Shown: in pieces, positions 1 to 6,558 of the stretch
Numbering within the stretch: the stretch's first letter is position 1
Layout of the letters: each line of letters opens with the position of its first letter
Source of the DNA: JBDSLU01 sp039916225
Lineage (GTDB): Bacteria > Acidobacteriota > Vicinamibacteria > Vicinamibacterales > Vicinamibacteraceae
Direction: 5' to 3'
Length of the DNA: 13,505 nucleotides
NCBI GenBank assembly: GCA_039916225.1
Contig: JBDSLU010000095.1
Location: 1 to 13,505, forward strand
Program-made: the position numbers and the translations under genes
Notes under the pieces: model-generated
Database searches by the model: none
What the model was told of the DNA's origin: nothing
The model's input: only the letters and a program-made list of their open reading frames with translations

Positions 1-175
1 CAAGCTCGGGAAGAAGCGGCTGGAGATCGTCGGCGACGTGTTCAACCTGACCAACCGCACCAACTTCGCCAACCCGACCAACAACCAGTCGTCGGCGCAG
101 TTCCTGCTGCTCTCCGCCTACAGCACCAGCTACGCACCACGCAAGGTCCAGCTCGGCGCCCGCTTCGTCTTCTGA
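1..175 (+). CDS. C-terminal end of a TonB-dependent-receptor-like outer-membrane protein (5' partial)
   Basis: The reading frame enters from the left edge (first full codon at base 2) and stops at TGA 173-175, giving 57 residues. The segment KLGKKRLEIVGDVFNLTNRT followed by an Asn-rich stretch, and the ending VQLGARFVF with a terminal Phe, are typical of the last strands of TonB-dependent receptors of the Oar / carboxypeptidase-regulatory-domain type, where a C-terminal aromatic residue is the signal for outer-membrane assembly. Such receptors import bulky substrates with TonB energy; the substrate cannot be told from this fragment. The family is large in Acidobacteriota and Bacteroidota. The gene is followed at once by a GC-rich hairpin, so it probably ends its transcription unit. 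Start, plug and most of the barrel lie outside the window. Confidence 0.75.
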   Translation, partial: KLGKKRLEIVGDVFNLTNRTNFANPTNNQSSAQFLLLSAYSTSYAPRKVQLGARFVF

Positions 176-180
176 TCTTG

Positions 181-206
181 GCGGCCCGCCTCTCACGGCG
201 GGCCGC
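181..206 (+). terminator. GC-rich hairpin after the receptor gene
   Basis: GCGGCCCGCC (181-190) pairs perfectly with GGCGGGCCGC (197-206) around a six-base loop, five bases after the receptor stop codon. There is no T-run after the stem, so it is a terminator-like or 3'-end stabilising hairpin rather than a textbook intrinsic terminator. Confidence 0.6.
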
Positions 207-238
207 GGGCCGCGCCTTGAACGGGCGGCCTGCCATGC

Positions 239-257
239 GCGACGCTGGGCGCGTCGC
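239..257 (-). terminator. Hairpin downstream of the esterase gene
   Basis: GCGACGC (239-245) and GCGTCGC (251-257) form a seven-base-pair stem with a five-base loop, 31 bases beyond the stop of the minus-strand esterase. It has no T-run on either strand. It lies between two genes converging on this gap and may serve as the esterase 3' end. Confidence 0.35.
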
Positions 258-288
258 GGCGTCCGCCCGTGCGCGGCAGCCGACGTGC

Positions 289-1458
289 TCAGCGCGTCGC
301 CGGCTTGTAGTCCTTCCACACCCACTCGAGCGCCTGCGGCAGCGTCTGCAGCCGGACCGGGCGGTCGCAGTGCGCGGCGTCCTTGGTGAACAGGAACTGG
401 TAGGTGTAGCCCTTGTCGGCGAGCACCTTGGCCATCTGCTGATTGGCGAGCACCCAGTCGTGCATGCCGTCGCTGTCGTTGAAGTTGTCGCGATCGCTGA
501 TCTGCAGCCACAGGCGGATCGGCTTGGCCGGGCTGTTCGGGATCAGCGTCTTGTGGAAGTCCCAGGCGCCGCCCGGCGTCTCGGGATTCCACGGCCACTG
601 CTGGTTGACGTAGGTGCCGGAGTAGGTGAGGACGCGCTGGTAGAGGTCGGTGTGGTACCAGGCCATCGCCAGCGCCGCCGAGCCGCCCGAACTGCAGCCC
701 ATGGTGGCTCGCGCCGCCGGATCCCTGGTCAGCTTGACGTTGAACTGCTTCTCGACGAGCGGCAGCACCTCGGTCTCGACGAACTCGGCGTAGCGGCCGG
801 ACATCGTGTCGTACTCCAGCCCGCGCTGGCTGCCTTGGGCGTCGCCGCTGCCGTTGGCGATCGAAATGGCGATCATCGGCGGCACGCGCTTCTGCGCGAT
901 CAGGTTGTCGAGCGCGGTGAAGAGCAGCGGGTCGGGGCCATCGGCGCCGACGATGAACGGCGCCACGGTACCGGGCACGTACTGCTTGGGAATGTAGACC
1001 GCGACCCGGCGGGCATACTTGGCGGGCGCGCTCTGGACGATGCGCTTGGCCGGGTTGGACGGGTCGAGCTCGGGGCGCGTACCTGGCGTGCGCGCGATGC
1101 CCGGATACAGCTTGCTGGCGCTCGAATCCATCACGAACGTGTGCACGATGCCGTGCGGCACGCCATCCTGATCGGTCATTTCCGGGGCCGGCGGGTGGGC
1201 CGGCCCGAGGATGAAGTTGCCCTTCGCATCGACCGGCGGCACCGCCCCGTCGGCCAGCTCGGTGGCGTTGTTCGCGGTGACGTAGCCAGGCGTCTTCGGG
1301 TCGCGGGTCGGCGCTCCGGGCCGGGCTCCGGCGCCGGGCTGAGGCCCGGGTTGGGCCGCGGGCGGGGCGGTCGGCGGCGCATTTTGGGCGAGCGCTGAAC
1401 CGGCGTCCAGGCCGCCGCAGAGGAGAGCGAGCAGGCACGCTCGAGCGATGGTCATCAT
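289..1458 (-). CDS. Secreted alpha/beta-hydrolase esterase, enterochelin-esterase-like
   Basis: A 389-residue protein from ATG 1458. Residues 1-24 form a signal peptide (MMTIAR, hydrophobic core, SALA-Q), then comes a Pro/Ala/Gly-rich linker to about residue 52, then an alpha/beta-hydrolase domain of the esterase D / Fes type (PF00756). The nucleophile elbow is MGCSSGGSAA, with the probable catalytic Ser at 256. The likely catalytic His is H363 in DAAHCDRP, and an Asp in ISDRDNFND near 323 is the candidate acid. The family hydrolyses ester bonds in siderophores, acyl sugars or feruloyl esters; the substrate is unknown here. Export to the periplasm or outside is expected. A longer frame starts at ATG 1497, but the extra 13 residues would precede the signal peptide, so 1458 is preferred. 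No Shine-Dalgarno is visible; a TATCCT box ends six bases before the ATG, suggesting a leaderless mRNA. Confidence 0.85.
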   Translation of the reverse strand: MMTIARACLLALLCGGLDAGSALAQNAPPTAPPAAQPGPQPGAGARPGAPTRDPKTPGYVTANNATELADGAVPPVDAKGNFILGPAHPPAPEMTDQDGVPHGIVHTFVMDSSASKLYPGIARTPGTRPELDPSNPAKRIVQSAPAKYARRVAVYIPKQYVPGTVAPFIVGADGPDPLLFTALDNLIAQKRVPPMIAISIANGSGDAQGSQRGLEYDTMSGRYAEFVETEVLPLVEKQFNVKLTRDPAARATMGCSSGGSAALAMAWYHTDLYQRVLTYSGTYVNQQWPWNPETPGGAWDFHKTLIPNSPAKPIRLWLQISDRDNFNDSDGMHDWVLANQQMAKVLADKGYTYQFLFTKDAAHCDRPVRLQTLPQALEWVWKDYKPATR

Positions 1459-1463
1459 GGTGA

Positions 1464-1469
1464 GAGGAT
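1464..1469 (-). promoter_or_regulatory. Possible -10 box of the esterase gene
   Basis: On the minus strand TATCCT is separated from ATG 1458 by five to six bases, so transcription would begin at or next to the start codon. No convincing -35 box was found. The 55-base gap is shared with the divergent gene at 1514. Confidence 0.3.
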
Positions 1470-1513
1470 ACGACGCGCTCCATCCGCGCGGCGACATGAG
1501 GCAGACTTAGCGC

Positions 1514-1990
1514 ATGCCGCAGCCTGCTCGAGCCCCTGCCTCGGCGCCGTCGATCGAGCTCGGCGATTTCCAGCTCATGGTCCATCGCCGCCAGTTCCCG
1601 GATGCTCTCGATCGGTGGGACGGCAACTGGCTCCACGTGACGGCGCAGTGCGCCCAGGAAGGCGCCATCGTCGCTGCCGGCGGGCCGATCCTCGACGCCG
1701 TCGATCTCCAGCGGTTCCGTGACGAGCTGTCGACGGTGCAACGGACCGGCTCCGGCCAGGCCGAGCTCTTCGGCGCCGAGCCGCACATCAGGGTGCACGT
1801 CGTTGCCGCCGAGGGCCTCGGCGTGTTGCAGGTGCGTATCGAGCTGACCCCCGATCCGCAGACGCAGGGCCACTGGTTCGCCTGCACCCTCGACCCGAGC
1901 TACCTGACCGGGACGATCCGCCAGCTCGATGCCGTGCTGGTCGCGTTCCCGGTGCGCGGCCAGGCCCCCAGTCTCGCCGACCTCGACTGA
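1514..1990 (+). CDS. WapI-immunity-like small protein
   Basis: A 158-residue soluble protein without signal peptide or membrane helix. From memory of the family it resembles the WapI-type immunity proteins found beside contact-dependent toxins: an early GNWLHV stretch (residues about 36-41), a central alternating strand/helix region, then a strand (IELTPDPQTQGHWFACTLD) and a closing helix ending in FPVRG. These are cytoplasmic inhibitors that bind a cognate toxin. No toxin, Rhs/YD-repeat or secretion gene lies in the window, so it may be an orphan or have another role. It diverges from the esterase and is followed seven bases later by cutC, probably as one operon. There is no good Shine-Dalgarno; a CAGACT box sits six bases before the ATG, again suggesting a leaderless start. 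Gene call is firm, family call moderate. Confidence 0.6.
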   Translation: MPQPARAPASAPSIELGDFQLMVHRRQFPDALDRWDGNWLHVTAQCAQEGAIVAAGGPILDAVDLQRFRDELSTVQRTGSGQAELFGAEPHIRVHVVAAEGLGVLQVRIELTPDPQTQGHWFACTLDPSYLTGTIRQLDAVLVAFPVRGQAPSLADLD

Positions 1991-1997
1991 CACCGGC

Positions 1998-2708
1998 GTG
2001 GATCCGCTCTTCGAGTCCTGCATCGATGGCCACGACGCGGCGCTGGCCTCCGCTGGCGGTGGGGCCGGGCGCGTCGAGCTGTGCGCGCGGCTCGACGTCG
2101 GCGGCACCACGCCGGACCGCGCGCTCATCGAACGCTGCGTGGCGTCGCTCGCCATTCCGGTCTTCGTGATGATCCGCCGGCGCGGCGGCGACTTCGTCTA
2201 TGGCGCCGACGAGGTCGAGGCGATGGTGGCGGACATTGGCACCGTGATCGCCGCCGGCGCACACGGCGTGGTGTTCGGCGCGCTTCGGCCCGACGCCACG
2301 ATCGACACCGGAACGATGCGTCGCCTGATCGATCGGGCCCGGCCGCTGCCGGTGACGTGCCACAAGGCGATCGACGCGGCGCGCGACCCGATCGAGGCCC
2401 TCGACGCGCTGCTGGCGCTGGGCGTGGATCGCGTGCTGACGTCGGGCGGCGCCGACACCGCCACCGCCGGAGCCGCGACGATTGCGCGCATGGTGGCGCG
2501 GGCGGGAGATGGGCTGGTCGTGATGGCGGGCGGCGTCGTGCGCGCCGGCAACGTCGCCGCCCTCGTCCGGCAGACCGGCGTCCGTGAAGTGCACGCGCGG
2601 ATACTGCCGGTGGGGGAAGCCACGCCGGCCGATGCCCACACGCTGAGCGCGTGGGCCCGGGAAATCAGTGCGGTCGTCGACGCGGCGCGTCGCACAGCCG
2701 GAGACTGA
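1998..2708 (+). CDS. cutC: CutC family protein (copper homeostasis, TIM barrel)
   Basis: The 236-residue product matches the CutC family (PF03932) over its whole length. Recognisable blocks are FESCIDG near the start, GRVELCARLDVGGTTP (24-39), VFVMIRRRGGDFVY, GAHGVVFGAL, PVTCHKAID, GVDRVLTSGG and GVREVHAR. CutC is a cytosolic TIM-barrel protein first linked to copper tolerance in E. coli; its true biochemical role is still unsettled. Many family members carry FHRAFD where this one has CHKAID, placing an extra Cys there. The start is taken as GTG 1998, which places the first conserved strand at residues 4-8; the longer frame from ATG 1929 overlaps the preceding gene by 62 bases and adds only non-family sequence. 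No Shine-Dalgarno is evident; translation may be coupled to the gene ending seven bases upstream. Confidence 0.88.
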   Translation: MDPLFESCIDGHDAALASAGGGAGRVELCARLDVGGTTPDRALIERCVASLAIPVFVMIRRRGGDFVYGADEVEAMVADIGTVIAAGAHGVVFGALRPDATIDTGTMRRLIDRARPLPVTCHKAIDAARDPIEALDALLALGVDRVLTSGGADTATAGAATIARMVARAGDGLVVMAGGVVRAGNVAALVRQTGVREVHARILPVGEATPADAHTLSAWAREISAVVDAARRTAGD

Positions 2709-2727
2709 TCGGGGCCGTTCGCGCGGC

Positions 2728-3147
2728 TCACATCGCGCGCCGGAACGTCATCAGCAGCTTTTGCGCCCGGCTCGGATTGGCGGCGAACGCGGCGGCGGTG
2801 AGCGGGGTGTTGAAAAACTCGTTGTAACCGGCCACGACCTCCTCGTCGCTGGCGGTCAGGTCGCGGAACGCCATCGACCAGTCCTCGAACTGCCGCGCCT
2901 CGCAGCTGCCTTCCATCAGCAGCAGGACGCCCTTGTGCCGCGGATCGGTGGCAATCCGCGCATACAGCCCGCGCACGGTGTCCCGCTCGCCTTCAAGGAC
3001 CTGCATCAGGTTGCCGTCCTTGTAGAGCAGCATGCCGGAGACGCCAAGCCGGTGGTTGTTCTCGCGGCTCGACGCCAGCAGTGCGAGCAGCTCCTCTTTC
3101 GAGAACAGTACCGTCGCCGAACTCACGTAGACGAGGAAGTGCAGCAT
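2728..3147 (-). CDS. Short BLUF-domain blue-light sensor
   Basis: A 139-residue protein consisting of one BLUF domain (PF04940, residues 1 to about 94) and a short helical tail. BLUF proteins bind FAD and switch on blue light by rearranging hydrogen bonds among Tyr, Gln and flavin. All key positions known from AppA are present with the right spacing: Y7 (Y21 in AppA), N31 (N45), Q49 (Q63), W90 (W104) and M92 (M106), so photochemistry should work. The motif GMLLYKDGNLMQVLEG is typical. There is no output enzyme, so signalling must go through a partner protein, as in short BLUF proteins such as PixD. It converges on cutC with a 19-base gap. A GGTGGA ribosome site (3153-3158) lies five bases before ATG 3147. 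Confidence 0.93.
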   Translation of the reverse strand: MLHFLVYVSSATVLFSKEELLALLASSRENNHRLGVSGMLLYKDGNLMQVLEGERDTVRGLYARIATDPRHKGVLLLMEGSCEARQFEDWSMAFRDLTASDEEVVAGYNEFFNTPLTAAAFAANPSRAQKLLMTFRRAM

Positions 3148-3152
3148 TGGGA

Positions 3153-3158
3153 TCCACC
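3153..3158 (-). promoter_or_regulatory. Ribosome binding site of the BLUF gene
   Basis: GGTGGA on the minus strand, five bases before ATG 3147. It supports this start, which also places the flavin-contacting Tyr at residue 7 as in other short BLUF proteins. Confidence 0.5.
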
Positions 3159-3184
3159 GCCGTTCGCAGCCTGAGGAGGCTTCC

Positions 3185-3212
3185 AGTCTACTTTAACGGG
3201 ATGGCGCGTCAG
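3185..3212 (-). promoter_or_regulatory. Probable sigma-70-type promoter of the BLUF gene
   Basis: On the minus strand CTGACG (3207-3212) and TAGACT (3185-3190) are separated by 16 bases, each matching four of six consensus bases. The start point would fall near 3178, giving a leader of about 30 bases with a Shine-Dalgarno. The -35 box overlaps the stop codon of the small membrane protein gene upstream, so the BLUF gene can be transcribed on its own. Confidence 0.45.
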
Positions 3213-3469
3213 CGCGGTGGGGGACGGCGCCCGTCGTGCAGGCCGAGGCTGAGCGGGGCCGTTCGTGATTCGAGCGGTCGACGACGGTGGGACACGATCC
3301 AGCTGCCGCCGACGATCAGCCCTGCCGCCGCCCCGCCGAGGACGGGAAAGCGCAGCGCCGGTAGTGCCTCGAGCATGCTGGCCACGACGAGCGCCATGAG
3401 CAGGCCCGTGCCGATGCCGCCCCGGAGCGAGATGCGATCGATCTGGTACAGGTTCGGCCATTCGGCCAT
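3209..3469 (-). CDS. Small two-helix membrane protein, unknown function
   Basis: An 86-residue frame from ATG 3469. A polar N-terminus (MAEWPNLYQIDRISLR) leads into two hydrophobic segments, about residues 17-37 (IGTGLLMALVVASML) and 41-60 (FPVLGGAAAGLIVGGSWIV), followed by an Arg-rich tail. Third codon positions are mostly G or C through both helices, which a shadow frame would not explain, and the plus-strand frame opposite encodes low-complexity Arg/Pro sequence. I recognise no family. The frame stays open up to ATG 3580, but the added part is Arg/Gly-rich and looks non-coding; GTG 3490 is another possible start. It ends 61 bases before the BLUF gene on the same strand, so the two may be co-transcribed. 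It diverges from the Ser/Thr kinase gene. Confidence 0.5.
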   Translation of the reverse strand: MAEWPNLYQIDRISLRGGIGTGLLMALVVASMLEALPALRFPVLGGAAAGLIVGGSWIVSHRRRPLESRTAPLSLGLHDGRRPPPR

Positions 3470-3564
3470 GTCCCAGTGTGGCAGCTCCACAGCGAATTGG
3501 TGTGCACGTCGGCGAACGCCGCCGCCGGCCCGGCGAACGCCACTGCCGCCCAGCGAGGGCGCGG

Positions 3565-3570
3565 TATCAT
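3565..3570 (+). promoter_or_regulatory. Possible -10 box of the Ser/Thr kinase gene
   Basis: GGTATCATCG contains TATCAT, five of six bases matching TATAAT. A start point near 3577 would serve either kinase start (GTG 3582 or GTG 3663). No clear -35 box was found, so this is tentative. Confidence 0.3.
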
Positions 3571-3662
3571 CGTCGACCACAGTGGCGGGGCAGGGGACAG
3601 AGGGATCGCGGGGCGGTTTTCGCGCCTTTTATCAATGGCTGACCGGGTCGGCTCCGGTCGCC

Positions 3663-6005
3663 GTGTCCTCGAGCGGGCCGAACGACCCGACCGGTGAGGT
3701 CGTCGCCGAGCCGCCGGCTGCCGGCGGGCCGCTGCCGTCGCGCATCGGCCACTACTCGATCGAGCGGAAGATCGGCGAAGGCGGGATGGGTGTGGTCTAC
3801 GCCGCCCGCGACGAGCGGCTGGCCCGGACCATCGCCCTCAAGACCCTGTCGGCTCCGGCGCCCGACGACACGGCGCGGCAGCGGCTGTGGCGGGAGGCCC
3901 GCGCCGCCGCCAGCGTCAACCATCCCAACGTCTGCCAGATCTACGAGATTGGCGAGGACGCCGGCCGGGTGTTCATCGCCATGGAGCTGCTCGAGGGCGA
4001 AGCGCTGGTCGCCCGCCTCGATCGCGGCGCCTTGACCGCAGCCGAAGCGATGCCGATCTGCCTCGGCATCCTGGCGGCGCTGGCCGCGCTGCATTCCCGC
4101 GGCATCGTCCATCGCGACCTGAAGCCCTCGAACGTCTTCCTGACGGCGCATGGCGTCAAGCTGCTCGACTTCGGCCTCGCCCAGCCTGAACTGGTCGGTG
4201 GCGACGGCCTTGGCGCCGGCCTGACCCGGACCGGCGTCGTCATGGGCACGCCGCGTTACATGTCGCCCGAGCAGGTGGCCGGCGAGCCGATCGATCTGCG
4301 GAGCGATCTGTTCGCGGCCGGCACGATCCTGTTCGAGATGCTGGCCGGCCGGCCCGCCTTCGCCGGCAAGTCGATCGTCGAGGTGCTGCATGCGACCCGC
4401 TACGAGCAGCCGCCGGCGCTCACCGGCTCGCCGTCGGTGGCGGCCCTCGACCGGATCATCCGCCGGGCGATGTCCAAGCGGGCGAGCGACCGGCCGGTGT
4501 CGGCGGACGCGATGGCCGACGAGCTCCGCGCCATCCGCGGTATCGAGAGCGGATCGTCGCCGGCGATGGCCCGGGCCCTGACGCGCCTGGTGGTGCTGCC
4601 GTTCCGCGTCCTGCGCCCGGACGCCGAGACCGATTTCCTCGCCTTCAGCCTGCCCGACGCCATCGCCACGTCGCTGTCGGCCAACACGTCGCTGGTGGTG
4701 CGCTCGAGCGCGGTGGCGGCGCGCTTCGCGTCCGGGACGCCCGACCTGAAAGCGCTCGCCGCCGAGGCCGACGTCGATCGCGTGGTGATGGGGACGCTGC
4801 TCCGCGCTGGCGATCAACTTCGCGCGACCGCCCAGCTCGTCGACGCGCCGGGCGGCACGCTCCTCACGTCGCATACCGTGCAGGCGTCCCTCGGCGATCT
4901 GTTCGGCCTGCAGGACGACATCGCCCGGCGTGTCGCCGACGCGCTGTCGCTGCCGCTGGCCGGGGCGCCGCCCCAGGCGCTCGACCGGCCCGCCGATCCG
5001 CACGCCTACGAGATGTATCTGCGCGCCAACGACCTGGCCCGCACCTACGATGGCGTGCTGGCGGCGCGCGACCTGTATCAGCAGTGCCTCGAGCGCGATC
5101 CGCGCTTCGCCCCGGCGTGGGCCCGGGTCGGCCGCTGCCATCGCATCATCGGCAAGTACATCGATCCCGATCCGGGCAGCGACTCGCGTGCCGAGGACGC
5201 CTTCCGCCGCGCCCTGGCGCTCAACCCGCGCCTGTCGCTGGCCCACAAGTTCTACGCCAATCTCGAGGCGGACATCGGTCAGGCCTCGGGGGCCCTCCGG
5301 CGTCTGCTCGGCGAGGCGACACTGCACGGCAACGATCCCGAGCTGTTCGCCGGCCTGGTCCACGCCTGCCGCTATTGCGGGCTCTACGAGCAGTCGATCG
5401 CGGCGCATGCCGAAGCGCGGCGACTCGATCCGAACGTGACGACGAGCGTCGAGCAGACCCTGCTGATGGCCGGTGACATCGACGCGATGCTGGCGATGCA
5501 GGCGCCCAAGCTGATTGCCGGCGCCGACGACGGCATCCGGGTCATCGCCCTCGGGCTGGCCGGGCGTCGCGACGAAGCCCGCGTCCGGCTGGCGGCGATG
5601 CGCGAGTCGTCGCGCATCCCGCTCTTCGTCGGCTGGATGGACTACATCGCCGCCTGGCTCGACGGCAGCGCGCGCAACGTGACGGAGGAGATCGAGCGCG
5701 CCGGCCTCGGCGTCCTCAAGATCCAGGACGATCCCGAGGCCATCTTCCAGGAAGGCTGGATGTCCTGCGACGTCGGCCAGCATGCGCGCGGCCTGGCCGA
5801 TCTCGAGCGGGCGGTGGCCAAGGGGTATTTCGTCGCGCCGACCCTGACCCGCTGGCCGCAGTTCGCCGCGCTGCGCGGCGAGCCGCGCTTCCAGGCCCTC
5901 CTGGCCTCGGCAGAGGCCGGTCGGGCGCGGGCCCTCGGCGCGTTCCGCGAAGCGGGTGGAGAGAAGCTCCTCGGCGTCGCGGCGGCGTCTCAGGCCCGGC
6001 GATGA
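3663..6005 (+). CDS. Ser/Thr protein kinase with TolB-like and TPR regions
   Basis: About 780 residues. Residues 30 to about 295 are a Hanks-type kinase with all catalytic parts: Gly loop GEGGMG (38-43), Lys 60 in IALK, Glu 78, HRDLKPSN with Asp 152, DFG with Asp 169, and MSPEQ. No membrane helix follows. A TolB/FlgO-like domain begins near 309 (LVVLPFRVL) and runs to about 435; from about 445 TPR-like repeats continue to the C-terminus, ending with a pattern common to this class (PRFQALL...EAGGEKLLG). It phosphorylates unknown proteins in the cytoplasm, with TolB/TPR parts as likely partner-binding or sensory modules. The frame is open back to ATG 3081, but upstream sequence is Arg/Pro-rich and antisense to the small membrane gene. 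GTG 3663 is chosen; GTG 3582 is the alternative. The stop overlaps the next ATG by four bases. Confidence 0.88.
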   Translation: MSSSGPNDPTGEVVAEPPAAGGPLPSRIGHYSIERKIGEGGMGVVYAARDERLARTIALKTLSAPAPDDTARQRLWREARAAASVNHPNVCQIYEIGEDAGRVFIAMELLEGEALVARLDRGALTAAEAMPICLGILAALAALHSRGIVHRDLKPSNVFLTAHGVKLLDFGLAQPELVGGDGLGAGLTRTGVVMGTPRYMSPEQVAGEPIDLRSDLFAAGTILFEMLAGRPAFAGKSIVEVLHATRYEQPPALTGSPSVAALDRIIRRAMSKRASDRPVSADAMADELRAIRGIESGSSPAMARALTRLVVLPFRVLRPDAETDFLAFSLPDAIATSLSANTSLVVRSSAVAARFASGTPDLKALAAEADVDRVVMGTLLRAGDQLRATAQLVDAPGGTLLTSHTVQASLGDLFGLQDDIARRVADALSLPLAGAPPQALDRPADPHAYEMYLRANDLARTYDGVLAARDLYQQCLERDPRFAPAWARVGRCHRIIGKYIDPDPGSDSRAEDAFRRALALNPRLSLAHKFYANLEADIGQASGALRRLLGEATLHGNDPELFAGLVHACRYCGLYEQSIAAHAEARRLDPNVTTSVEQTLLMAGDIDAMLAMQAPKLIAGADDGIRVIALGLAGRRDEARVRLAAMRESSRIPLFVGWMDYIAAWLDGSARNVTEEIERAGLGVLKIQDDPEAIFQEGWMSCDVGQHARGLADLERAVAKGYFVAPTLTRWPQFAALRGEPRFQALLASAEAGRARALGAFREAGGEKLLGVAAASQARR

Positions 6006-6460
6006 AGACGTTCGCGCGCGACGAGTGCCGGACCGAGCTGATCCGCCGCCTGCGGCAGGTGCGTCCCGACAGCGCACGCCGCTGGGGCACGATGACCGCC
6101 CACCAGATGATCTGCCACTGCGCCGATGCCTGCCGGATGGCGTCCGGCGCGGCGAGGCCTGTCGACGTCAGCACCGGGGTCACCCGCCATCTCATCAAGT
6201 GGATCGCGCTGTATGCGCCGCTGCCGTGGCCGAAAGGGATCCCGACGATACCGGAGTTCGATCAGCGGACCGCCGGCACGCCACCGTCGGAATACGCCGC
6301 GGACGTCGCCTCGCTCGAGGCCCTGCTGGTCGCCTTGCGGGCCCGCACCGACGGTGCCGCCTGGCCGCGCCATCCGATCTTCGGCCGCATGTCGCAGCGG
6401 GCCTGGCTCCGGTGGGCGTTCCTTCACATGGATCACCACCTGCGGCAGTTCGGCGCCTGA
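6002..6460 (+). CDS. DUF1569 / DinB-like protein
   Basis: A 152-residue protein resembling DUF1569 (PF07606), a branch of the DinB/YfiT four-helix superfamily. Family signs are RRWGTMTAHQMICHCADACR (His 34 and His 39 region), the KWIALYAPLPWPKGIPT segment, and the C-terminal HMDHHLRQFG, whose His residues are likely metal ligands. DinB-like proteins include metal-dependent thiol transferases, but no activity is established for DUF1569. There is no signal peptide or membrane helix. The ATG lies within an ATGA overlap with the kinase stop, so translation is probably coupled and the two products may work together. A GC-rich hairpin follows 27 bases after the stop, suggesting the kinase-DUF1569 pair is a complete operon. 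Confidence 0.8.
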   Translation: MKTFARDECRTELIRRLRQVRPDSARRWGTMTAHQMICHCADACRMASGAARPVDVSTGVTRHLIKWIALYAPLPWPKGIPTIPEFDQRTAGTPPSEYAADVASLEALLVALRARTDGAAWPRHPIFGRMSQRAWLRWAFLHMDHHLRQFGA

Positions 6461-6487
6461 CGCGCGATCAGCCGGGAGCGCGAACGG

Positions 6488-6508
6488 GCAGCCGGCCGGA
6501 CCGGCTGC
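6488..6508 (+). terminator. Hairpin after the kinase-DUF1569 operon
   Basis: GCAGCCGG (6488-6495) and CCGGCTGC (6501-6508) form a perfect eight-base-pair stem with a five-base loop, 27 bases after the DUF1569 stop. There is no T-run, so termination is inferred from position and stem strength. Confidence 0.5.
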
Positions 6509-6548
6509 GGCAGGTTCGGATGAGGTATCGTCGGACGTTTCTTCCGGC

Positions 6549-6552
6549 GAGG
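6549..6552 (+). promoter_or_regulatory. Ribosome binding site fixing the oxygenase start
   Basis: GAGG sits six bases before GTG 6559. It supports that GTG over ATG 6520 (residues MRYRRTFLPARPS), which lies in the same frame but has no comparable site and adds Arg-rich sequence. Confidence 0.5.
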
Positions 6553-6558
6553 CCGTCA

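Noticed and set aside
178..1398. A 406-codon plus-strand frame opposite the esterase
   Set aside because: Low-complexity Arg/Val/Gly sequence with no motif; the minus strand has signal peptide, nucleophile elbow and hydrolase pattern.
2710..3265. A 12-base repeat (CGGGGCCGTTCG) at 2710 and 3254
   Set aside because: Several 12-base repeats are expected by chance in 13.5 kb of GC-rich DNA, and neither copy has a notable setting.
3316..3570. A minus-strand frame whose first 20 residues look like a signal peptide
   Set aside because: After that start it becomes Ser/Arg/Cys-rich, and it overlaps the better-supported two-helix membrane frame on the same strand.
3567..6077. An 836-codon open frame on the minus strand opposite the Ser/Thr kinase
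   Set aside because: It mirrors the kinase codons, is rich in Arg, Gly, Ala and His and shows no domain, while the plus strand encodes a complete kinase. Long antisense frames are normal in DNA this GC-rich.
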